NCBI GenBank assembly: GCA_004211235.1
Contig: SEEY01000303.1
Coordinates: 1-5,491 of the forward strand
Source: Rubrivivax sp.
GTDB lineage: Bacteria; Pseudomonadota; Gammaproteobacteria; Burkholderiales; Burkholderiaceae
DNA length: 5,491 nucleotides
Direction: 5' to 3'
Positions within the stretch are counted from its first letter, which is position 1, and every line of letters starts with the position of its first letter. Made by a program: the position numbers and the translations under genes. Under the pieces are notes generated by a model. That model saw only the letters and a list, made by a program, of their open reading frames with translations, was not told where the DNA came from and did not search any database. Of the stretch, positions 1 through 4,970 are shown in pieces.

Positions 1-195
1 GTTGCGGCTCTTCAGGTCCGACAGCAGCACGGGCGACGCGTAAATGTTGTCGACCGGGATGTCGAAGAAGCCCTGGATCTGGTCGGCGTGCTGACGATGG
101 ACCTGCACGCCGACCAGATCCAGGGCTTCTTCGACATCCCGGTCGACAACATTTACGCGTCGCCCGTGCTGCTGTCGGACCTGAAGAGCCGCAAC
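1..195. repeat. Perfect 91-bp inverted repeat (arms 1-91 and 105-195), probable fold-back artefact
   Basis: Bases 1-91 are the exact reverse complement of bases 105-195, around a 13-base spacer (92-104). I saw no mismatch in the arms. The right arm codes for a conserved part of PRPP synthetase; the left arm carries the same prs segment backwards and cannot code for the missing N-terminal part. The innermost six bases (GCGTGC at 86-91, GCACGC at 105-110) probably belong to native prs, because codons 88-93 still give the expected Val-Leu, while codon 85-87 gives Gly where the family usually has Arg. That points to a junction near 85/86, at a short native inverted repeat where a strand could fold back and prime copying of itself. 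A real chromosomal palindrome or hairpin replicon end is possible but less likely. Confidence 0.9.
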
Positions 196-675
196 TACAG
201 CAACCTGGTGGTCGTTTCACCCGACGTCGGCGGCGTCGTGCGCGCCCGCGCGCTGGCCAAGCAGCTCGGCTGCGACCTGGCCATCATCGACAAGCGCCGC
301 CCGGCCGCCAACGTCTCCGAGGTGATGCACGTCATCGGCGACATCGACGGCCGCAACTGCGTGATCATGGACGACATGATCGACACCGCCGGCACGCTGG
401 TAAAGGCCGCCGAGGTGCTGAAGGCGCGCGGTGCCAAGAGCGTGTACGCCTACTGCACCCACCCGATCCTGTCGGGGCCGGCCATCGAGCGCATCGCCAA
501 CTCGCAGCTCGACGAGGTCGTCATCACCAACACCATTCCGCTGACCGACGCGGCCAAGGCCTGCAAGAACATCCGCCAGCTGTCGGTGGCCTTCCTGTTC
601 GCCGAAACCATCCGCCGCATCTCTGACGGCGAGTCGGTCACTTCTCTCTTCTCGGAACAGAACAACAACTTCTGA
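88..675 (+). CDS. prs: Ribose-phosphate pyrophosphokinase (PRPP synthetase), 5'-truncated
   Basis: Cytosolic enzyme that transfers pyrophosphate from ATP to ribose 5-phosphate, making PRPP for purine, pyrimidine, His, Trp and NAD synthesis. About 195 residues are present against about 315 in the family, so roughly the first 120-125 are missing. The frame opens at codon 88 (GTG, here an internal Val, not a start) inside conserved [15 protein letters not shown], which carries the active-site His (residue 7 of this fragment). Downstream are [11 protein letters not shown] (44-54), the catalytic flexible-loop motif DKRRP (68-72) and the PRPP-binding loop [10 protein letters not shown] (95-104). 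The C-terminal part, with TIPL and an E-x-I-R-R-I segment, is complete and ends at TGA 673-675. The truncation coincides with the inverted repeat at the window start, so it looks like an assembly or amplification effect, not a pseudogene. rplY follows after 81 bases. Confidence 0.95.
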   Translation: MLTMDLHADQIQGFFDIPVDNIYASPVLLSDLKSRNYSNLVVVSPDVGGVVRARALAKQLGCDLAIIDKRRPAANVSEVMHVIGDIDGRNCVIMDDMIDTAGTLVKAAEVLKARGAKSVYAYCTHPILSGPAIERIANSQLDEVVITNTIPLTDAAKACKNIRQLSVAFLFAETIRRISDGESVTSLFSEQNNNF

Positions 676-688
676 TCCGGATTCCGCC

Positions 689-710
689 GCGGCCGAAAGG
701 CCGCATTTTC
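689..710 (+). terminator. GAAA-capped hairpin with short T-rich tail after prs
   Basis: GCGGCC (689-694) pairs perfectly with GGCCGC (699-704) around a GAAA tetraloop and is followed by ATTTTC (705-710). It starts 13 bases after the prs stop. The stem is short and the tail has only four Ts, so it may be a weak terminator, an mRNA 3'-end stabiliser, or the first half of a leader in front of rplY. Confidence 0.4.
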
Positions 711-744
711 AACGGCGCCTGGTCGCGGGTGCCGTTTCTCTTTT
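711..744 (+). terminator. Terminator/attenuator-like hairpin immediately before the rplY ribosome binding site
   Basis: Bases 711-720 pair with 727-736 (outer AACGGC with GCCGTT, then G-T, C-G, C-G, T-G) around a six-base loop, giving ten pairs of which two are wobbles. The stem runs into TTTCTCTTTT (735-744). The rplY Shine-Dalgarno begins two bases later, so there is no room for a separate promoter between hairpin and gene. Any rplY transcript starting upstream has to pass through this structure. It could be a leaky prs terminator or an attenuator acting on rplY; the sequence does not tell which. Confidence 0.4.
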
Positions 745-745
745 C

Positions 746-751
746 AGGAGA
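746..751 (+). promoter_or_regulatory. Ribosome binding site of rplY
   Basis: AGGAGA lies five bases before the ATG at 757. It is the clearest Shine-Dalgarno in the window and fixes the rplY start. It sits directly behind the T-rich tract of the preceding hairpin. Confidence 0.8.
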
Positions 752-756
752 AAACC

Positions 757-1377
757 ATGAAGTTTGTTGCTTTCGAGCGCAAGTTGCAGGGGACCGGAGC
801 GAGCCGCCGCCTGCGAGTGGCCGGCAAGGTGCCGGGCATTGTTTACGGCGCCGGTGAGCCCGCTCTGATCGAACTCGATCACAACGCGCTGTACCACGCC
901 CTCAAGAAGGAAGCCTTCCACAGCTCGCTGCTGGACATGGAGCTCAACGGCGCCGTGACCCAGGTGCTGCTGCGTGACTTCCAGATGCACCCCTACAAGC
1001 CGCAAGTCAATCACATCGACTTCCAGCGCGTGGACGCCACGACCAAGATCACGAAGAAGGTGCCGCTGCACTTCGTCGGCGAGGAGACGTCTGTCGCGGT
1101 CAAGACGGACAAGTGCACGGTCAACCACGTCATCACCGAGCTGGAAATCACCTGCCTGGCCCAACAGCTGCCCGAGTTCATCGAGGTGGACCTGTCCGGC
1201 CTGACCCAGGGTCACTCGCTGCACGTCAACGACATCAAGATCCCCGCGGGCATCAAGGTCGTGACGCACGGCAAGCCGAACCCGGTCATTGCCACGCCGA
1301 TCGCGCCGGCCGCTGAAGAAGTCATCGTCGTTGCCGCTCCGGTGGCCGACGACGGCAAGAAGAAGAAGAAGAAGTAA
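757..1377 (+). CDS. rplY: 50S ribosomal protein L25/general stress protein Ctc
   Basis: Ribosomal protein that binds 5S rRNA in the central protuberance of the large subunit. At 206 residues this is the long Ctc/TL5 form (the E. coli protein has about 94). The N-terminal L25 beta-barrel covers about residues 4-92 and ends in the signature [19 protein letters not shown] (74-92). The C-terminal Ctc domain spans about 98-185, and an Ala/Val-rich linker then leads to a tail of six lysines. The start at 757 is fixed by AGGAGA five bases upstream. The lysine tail is encoded by six identical AAG codons (1357-1374), a small in-frame triplet repeat whose length could vary between strains. The gene sits between prs and pth, as in many Burkholderiales, and is closed by its own strong terminator, which separates it from pth. 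Confidence 0.96.
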   Translation: MKFVAFERKLQGTGASRRLRVAGKVPGIVYGAGEPALIELDHNALYHALKKEAFHSSLLDMELNGAVTQVLLRDFQMHPYKPQVNHIDFQRVDATTKITKKVPLHFVGEETSVAVKTDKCTVNHVITELEITCLAQQLPEFIEVDLSGLTQGHSLHVNDIKIPAGIKVVTHGKPNPVIATPIAPAAEEVIVVAAPVADDGKKKKKK

Positions 1378-1402
1378 TTTCTTCCCGGCTTCAAGCCAAT
1401 GC

Positions 1403-1440
1403 AAAGGGCTCCAGAGTCAATCTCTGGAGCCCTTTCTCTT
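1403..1440 (+). terminator. Strong intrinsic terminator of rplY
   Basis: Bases 1403-1416 pair perfectly with 1422-1435 (14 pairs, centred on GGGCTCCAGAG/CTCTGGAGCCC) around the loop TCAAT, then CTCTT follows. It lies 25 bases after the rplY stop. Three A-T pairs at the base of the stem supply Ts on the 3' side and As on the 5' side, so it may also work for transcripts from the other strand. Confidence 0.9.
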
Positions 1441-1738
1441 GGGCCGAGCGCCGGGCCTGCCACGGGCCAGAGGCCCATGGCCTTCCGTAGGCACAAGCAG
1501 TCCGCAGGGACTGCTCGTGTCCGACTCCAGTTCGCCAAGCCGGCCCGTCAGGCGATGTGCTTGCGGCTCAATGCCGCAAGCATCGCCGTCCCCTCGGGGG
1601 CTGAGGCCGGACACATTGCGCCCAGTGGGCGCGATGTGCCTGCCGAAGCGTTGCGGCGCAAGCCGCAGCGCGGTCCCAGACCAAGCTCGCCCGCGTTCAG
1701 CGCAGCGAGATTGGGCGAGGGGCTCAGATAATCTGTTC
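1441..1738. other. Gene-free region packed with consecutive hairpins
   Basis: I see no convincing gene here. The stretch is a run of imperfect palindromes: 1464-1476 (5 pairs); 1492-1519 (8 pairs, one A-C mismatch, then 3 more, loop GCAG); 1551-1587 (9+6 pairs with a two-base bulge, loop TCAAT); 1612-1638 (12 pairs with one wobble, loop AGT); 1648-1671 (10 pairs with one wobble, GCAA tetraloop); 1686-1719 (outer 7 pairs CTCGCCC/GGGCGAG). A related 15-mer occurs twice with two differences, at 1553-1567 and 1631-1645 (GCGATGTGC core). This could be a cluster of dispersed palindromic intergenic repeats, a structured RNA, or the 5' untranslated region of pth. None has a T tract typical of an intrinsic terminator. 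Confidence 0.5.
1727..1732 (+). promoter_or_regulatory. Possible -10 element of a pth promoter
   Basis: GATAAT ends six bases before the pth ATG and differs from TATAAT at one position. I see no good -35 hexamer at the usual distance. If used, transcription would begin at or next to the start codon and give a nearly leaderless pth mRNA, which fits the lack of a well-placed Shine-Dalgarno. This is weak evidence in GC-rich DNA. Confidence 0.25.
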
Positions 1739-2371
1739 ATGATCCGTTTGCTCGTCGGCCTCGGCAACCCCGGCCCTGAATACGAAGACACCCGCCACAA
1801 CGCCGGCTTCTGGTGGATAGACGGCCTGGCCCGCGGCCTCAAGGCCAGCCTGTCGCCCGACAAGGCCTATCACGGACTGGTGGCGCGCGTGAACGGTGCG
1901 CCCGGCGCCAGCGGCCCGATCTGGCTGCTGCAGCCGATGACCTTCATGAACCTCTCCGGCAAATCGGTCGCGCCGCTGGCCCGCTTCTTCAAGATCGCGC
2001 CGGAGGAGATCCTGGCCATCCATGACGAGCTGGACCTCGCACCCGGCGAGATGAAGTTCAAGAAGGGCGGTGGCGACGGTGGCCACAACGGGCTGCGGGA
2101 CATGCGGGCCGCGCTCGGCAGCGGCGACTTCTGGCGCCTCAGGCTGGGCATCGGCCATCCGGGGCATAAGGACGAAGTCGCCGGCTACGTGCTGCGCAAG
2201 CCGCCGCTGGCCGAACGCCAGGCGGTGGAGGACTGCATCGAGAAGAGCTACGGCGCGGTCGAGCTGATGCTGCGCGGCGACATGGACAAGGCGCTCGCGA
2301 AAATTCACGCCAAGCCGCCGCGGCCCAAGCCCCCCAAACCCGAGCTGCCGAAGGACACTCCGGCCTCATGA
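1739..2371 (+). CDS. pth: Peptidyl-tRNA hydrolase
   Basis: Cytosolic esterase that splits peptidyl-tRNA released from stalled ribosomes, recycling tRNA. The 210-residue product has all the landmarks of bacterial Pth: GLGNPG (7-12) with Asn10, TRHNAG (18-23) with catalytic His20, [11 protein letters not shown] (65-75) with Asn71, HDELDLAPG (95-103) with Asp96, and GGHNGL (114-119) with Asn117. The ATG at 1739 is chosen because [12 protein letters not shown] begins exactly where the family does, although the frame stays open for about 150 codons upstream through the rplY terminator. The Shine-Dalgarno is poor: GCGAGGGG (1715-1722) is too far away. The protein is slightly longer than E. coli Pth (194) because of a Pro/Lys-rich tail (about 192-210). 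Its TGA overlaps the ATG of the next gene (ATGA, 2368-2371), so the two are probably translationally coupled. Confidence 0.97.
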   Translation: MIRLLVGLGNPGPEYEDTRHNAGFWWIDGLARGLKASLSPDKAYHGLVARVNGAPGASGPIWLLQPMTFMNLSGKSVAPLARFFKIAPEEILAIHDELDLAPGEMKFKKGGGDGGHNGLRDMRAALGSGDFWRLRLGIGHPGHKDEVAGYVLRKPPLAERQAVEDCIEKSYGAVELMLRGDMDKALAKIHAKPPRPKPPKPELPKDTPAS

Positions 2372-2790
2372 AAGCCCTGCTGCTGGCCCTCGCCCTGGTT
2401 GCCGCCCTGCCCGCGCTGGCGCAGACGCAGGTGCGCCGCGCCCAGGTCTACCGCTGTGGCGCCGATGGCCGCGACCTGCGCGACTCCCCCTGCCCCGACG
2501 GCAGGGAGGCCGGCAGCAACGTCGATTACGACCAGCCCAGCGATGCCGACAGCCGCGCCACCCGCGCCCGCCACCTCGCCGAGGCCCGGCAGGCCGGCGC
2601 ACTGGCAGCCTCTCGCCGCGCCAGCGAAGCCGAGGCGCGCCGGCAGGGCAGCCAGCACATCGGCCTGCAGACACTGCCGCCACCGCAGCAGCCTGCCAGC
2701 AGCCCGCAGGTCGTGCAGATCAAGCCGCCCAAGACGGTCAAGCCGAAGAAGCCCGCGCCGACCGGGGCTGGCGCCGGCAGCGGCCGATAG
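2368..2790 (+). CDS. Small secreted DUF4124-like protein of unknown function
   Basis: A 140-residue protein with a clear signal peptide: MK, a hydrophobic core of Leu/Ala, and a probable cut after ALA (18) before Q19, so it should act in the periplasm or envelope. The mature part opens with V-Y-R-C (27-30) and D-S-P-C-P-D-G (39-45). Two cysteines, C30 and C42, flank a G-A-D-G-R turn, resembling the Y-R-C...D-x-P-C pattern of DUF4124 proteins, which have no established function. The two cysteines could form a disulfide. A charged Ala/Arg/Glu segment follows (about 58-95, helix or short coiled coil). The C-terminus (about 104-140) is rich in Pro, Lys and Gly and likely disordered. The gene overlaps pth by four bases. 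Family assignment is by motif only and is moderate; secretion is more certain. Confidence 0.8.
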   Translation: MKALLLALALVAALPALAQTQVRRAQVYRCGADGRDLRDSPCPDGREAGSNVDYDQPSDADSRATRARHLAEARQAGALAASRRASEAEARRQGSQHIGLQTLPPPQQPASSPQVVQIKPPKTVKPKKPAPTGAGAGSGR

Positions 2791-2793
2791 AAT
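2788..2793 (+). promoter_or_regulatory. Likely -10 element for the riboswitch-btuB transcript
   Basis: TAGAAT matches TATAAT at five of six positions, and its first three bases are the TAG stop codon of the preceding gene. Transcription would start near 2799-2800, exactly where the first helix of the cobalamin riboswitch begins. No good -35 is visible; around 2764-2771 there is only GC-rich sequence. The fit between predicted start and aptamer edge is the main support. Confidence 0.4.
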
Positions 2794-2799
2794 CCGCGC

Positions 2800-3007
2800 C
2801 GTTGGTGCTCGCGCCCGCCCTCACAGCAGGCGCAGTTCAACGGGAATCAGGAGGGTGGGTCACACCGTGACGAACCTAACCTGAGCTGTCCCCGCAACGG
2901 TAAGTGGACGAGGCCCTCGCGCCTCACTGTTCAACCAGCAAACCACTGGTGCGCAAGCACTGGGAAGGTGTTGAACGGCGCTCCATCAGCCCGGATACCG
3001 GCCAACG
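2800..3007 (+). ncRNA. Cobalamin riboswitch (aptamer)
   Basis: Binds adenosylcobalamin or related cobamides in the 5' leader and lowers expression of the genes behind it when the vitamin is abundant. Conserved pieces appear in order: a GGGAATCAGG-type segment (about 2841-2850), CCCCGCAACGGTAAG (2890-2904), CCACTGG...CTGGGAAGGTG (about 2943-2970), and the B12 box AGCCCGGATACCGGCC (2988-3003). Two helices can be checked by eye: closing helix P1, CGTTGG (2800-2805) with CCAACG (3002-3007), and an internal helix, GTTCAAC (2929-2935) with GTTGAAC (2970-2976). The genes downstream are btuB and cobU/cobP, the usual targets of this class. Ends are set by P1 and may differ by a few bases from a covariance-model call. 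It occupies most of the 307-base gap between the DUF4124-like gene and btuB. Confidence 0.95.
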
Positions 3008-3011
3008 ACGG

Positions 3012-3043
3012 GGCTTGTCGCTCAATGAGTGCAAGCCGTTTTC
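3012..3043 (+). terminator. Probable expression-platform terminator of the cobalamin riboswitch
   Basis: GGCTTG (3012-3017) pairs with CAAGCC (3032-3037), and CGCTC (3019-3023) pairs inside it with GAGTG (3027-3031, one G-T wobble), leaving T3018 bulged and an AAT loop. The tail is GTTTTC (3038-3043). It starts five bases after the aptamer's P1, the usual place for a terminator that forms in the ligand-bound state. The T tract is short, and I could not identify a competing antiterminator. Confidence 0.5.
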
Positions 3044-3071
3044 AGCCTTGCTGCGGGGGTCAGCACGGCTG
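3043..3071 (+). promoter_or_regulatory. Second leader hairpin before btuB
   Basis: CAGCC (3043-3047) pairs with GGCTG (3067-3071) and TGCTG (3049-3053) with CAGCA (3061-3065), with one T-C mismatch between the two helices and a G-rich loop (3054-3060). It follows the probable terminator and ends 26 bases before the btuB ATG. Its role is unknown; it might influence ribosome access, but it does not cover the start codon. Confidence 0.35.
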
Positions 3072-3097
3072 GTTGACAAGTTTGCGTTTCTCCTTCC

Positions 3098-4963
3098 ATG
3101 TCCCCATCTCTCCTCGCGGCCCGTCGGCCGCTGCTCGCACTGTCCGCACTGGCCATTGCTGCGTCCGCCCACGCCCAGAACAGGCTCGACACCGTCGTCG
3201 TCACCGCCGCCCGCGTGCCTCAGCGCCTCTCCGAGGTGCTGGCCGACCTGACCGTCATCACCCGCGCCGACATCGAGCGCCAGGCGGCCGCCAGCGTGGC
3301 CGACCTGCTGCGCAACAACGGCTGCGCTGAAATGGTCCGCAACGGTGGCGCCGCGTCGACGACCTCGCTGTTCCTGCGCGGCGCCGAGACCCGCCACACC
3401 CTCGTCATGGTCGACGGCGTGCGCATGGACTCGCAGTCCACCGGCGGCGCCAGCTGGCAGGGCCTTCCCGTCACGCAGGTCGAGCGCGTGGAAGTGCTCA
3501 AGGGCCCGGCCAGCGCCATCTACGGCTCGGATGCCGTCGGCGGCGTGGTGCAGATCTTCACCCGCAAGGGCGGCGGCAAGGTCAGCGCCGACCTCGGCGT
3601 GGCCTTCGGCAACCTGGGAACGCACAAGGCAGACGCCGGCCTGTTCGGCAGCGCCGGCATCGTCGACTTCGCCTTCACCGTGGCCGGCGAGGAGAGCGAC
3701 GGCTTCAACTCCACCACCACCGACAGCACCTTCAGCTACGTGCCCGACCGCGACGGCTGGCGCAAATACCAGGCCACGGCGCGCCTCGGCGCCCAGCTCG
3801 CCGAGGGCCAGCGTGCCGAGCTCGTCGTCATCAAGAACCACATCAACGGGCAGTACGACGCCTCCAGGTCCAAGCCGCTGGTGGACGACCGCACGTTGCA
3901 GGACACCGACGCCGCGCGGCTGCTGTGGACGGCCCAGTGGGCGCCGGCGCTGCGCACCGAACTGAGCTTCGGCGAATCGCGTGACCGCTACGAAACCACG
4001 CCGTCGCCCTACCTGACCGTGACCCGTGCGCGCAACCTGGCGCTGACCGGCTCCTACCTGCTCGCCAAGGGGCAGCAGTTGAATGCGACGGTCGAGCGCA
4101 TCGAGGACAAGCTGGAGAACAGCGGCCTCGTGACGTCCGGCGTGGGCAAGCGCAGCCGCAACGCCGTCGGCGCGAGCTATCTGTTCAACGCCGGCGCCTT
4201 CAGCCTGCAGGCGCACGCCCGCCATGACGACGACAGCCAGTTCGGCGGCGCCGACACCGGCACGCTGCTGGCTGGCTACGAAGTGGCCGCGGGACTGCGC
4301 GTCGTCGCCTCGGTCGGCAACGCCTTCCGTGCACCGACGCTCTACCAGCAGGGCACCGTCTACGGGCCCGACCTCGGCAAGCCCGGCGTCATGCCGCTGG
4401 ACGCCGAAAAAGGGCGCAACGTCGAGGTCGGCCTGAAGTACGGCGTGGGCGACACGGAGCTCACGGCCACCGCCTACCGCAACCGCGTCAGCAACCTGAT
4501 CATCTTCGGCGCGGCCGGCAGCTGCCAGAGCGCCTTCGGCTGCTACCAGAACGTGTCGCAGGCGCGCCTGCAGGGCCTGACGCTGGCGGGCAACACCCAG
4601 CTGGGCGGCGTGCATCTGCAGGCCACGCTGGACGCGCAGCGGCCGACCGACGCGAGCACCGGCCTGCTGCTGGCGCGCCGTGCCAAGCATCACGCCAGCT
4701 TCAACGCCGACACCGAGCTGGGCAACTGGCTGCTGGGCGCCGGCGTGCAGGCGTCCGGCGTGCGCTGGGACAACGCGGCCAACACGCGCAAGCTGGGCGG
4801 CTATGCGCTCGTCAACGTCAATGCGCAGTACAGGATCAGCCGCAACCTGCGCGTGCAGCTGAACGTGGACAACGCCTTCGACCGCGCCACGACAACGGCG
4901 TTCGGCTACGCGTCCGCGCCGCGCACGGCGCTGGTCTCGCTGCGCTGGTCGCCGCAGCTCTGA
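3098..4963 (+). CDS. btuB: TonB-dependent vitamin B12 outer-membrane receptor
   Basis: Outer-membrane transporter that takes up cobalamins using energy passed from TonB-ExbB-ExbD. The 621 residues compare with 614 in E. coli BtuB. The order is: signal peptide (1-26, cut after AHA), TonB box DTVVVTA (31-37), plug domain (about 40-155) with TSLFLRG (89-95), VMVDGVRMDSQSTGG (103-117), QVERVEVLKGP (127-137) and AIYGSDAVGGVVQIFTRKG (140-158), then a beta-barrel of alternating polar and hydrophobic strands to the end. The B12 specificity comes mainly from the riboswitch in front and cobU behind. In-frame TGA at 3074-3076 limits the start to ATG 3098; no Shine-Dalgarno precedes it, only a pyrimidine run. 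Oddities: N-N-G-C (73-76) where relatives often have a P-G-V-like turn; a cysteine pair, C476 and C482, probably in an extracellular loop; and a final Leu instead of the usual aromatic residue. Confidence 0.92.
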   Translation: MSPSLLAARRPLLALSALAIAASAHAQNRLDTVVVTAARVPQRLSEVLADLTVITRADIERQAAASVADLLRNNGCAEMVRNGGAASTTSLFLRGAETRHTLVMVDGVRMDSQSTGGASWQGLPVTQVERVEVLKGPASAIYGSDAVGGVVQIFTRKGGGKVSADLGVAFGNLGTHKADAGLFGSAGIVDFAFTVAGEESDGFNSTTTDSTFSYVPDRDGWRKYQATARLGAQLAEGQRAELVVIKNHINGQYDASRSKPLVDDRTLQDTDAARLLWTAQWAPALRTELSFGESRDRYETTPSPYLTVTRARNLALTGSYLLAKGQQLNATVERIEDKLENSGLVTSGVGKRSRNAVGASYLFNAGAFSLQAHARHDDDSQFGGADTGTLLAGYEVAAGLRVVASVGNAFRAPTLYQQGTVYGPDLGKPGVMPLDAEKGRNVEVGLKYGVGDTELTATAYRNRVSNLIIFGAAGSCQSAFGCYQNVSQARLQGLTLAGNTQLGGVHLQATLDAQRPTDASTGLLLARRAKHHASFNADTELGNWLLGAGVQASGVRWDNAANTRKLGGYALVNVNAQYRISRNLRVQLNVDNAFDRATTTAFGYASAPRTALVSLRWSPQL

Positions 4964-4970
4964 AGCCGCG

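Noticed and set aside
88..90. GTG at 88 as a real start of a short PRPP-synthetase-like protein
   Set aside because: It is the internal Val of the conserved V-L-T-M-D-L-H motif, has no ribosome binding site, and lies at the junction of the inverted repeat.
709..1404. Minus-strand open frame of 231 codons opposite rplY
   Set aside because: It mirrors rplY codon structure (Leu runs from the AAG repeat) and has no recognisable domain; rplY on the plus strand has a clear RBS, signature motif and terminator.
1417..1421. TCAAT in the rplY terminator loop, again in the hairpin loop at 1568-1572 and at 3022-3026 in the riboswitch terminator
   Set aside because: Five bases shared by three hairpins is within chance, and the surrounding stems are unrelated.
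1289..1738. In-frame upstream extension of pth by about 150 codons
   Set aside because: It begins inside rplY, crosses the rplY terminator and the hairpin region, and adds Arg/Ser/Pro-rich sequence. [12 protein letters not shown] at 1739 is exactly the family N-terminus.
3073..3078. TTGACA hexamer just before btuB as a -35 element
   Set aside because: The expected -10 position, about 17 bases on, falls at the btuB start codon and has no TATAAT-like sequence; a start there would lie inside btuB and bypass the riboswitch.
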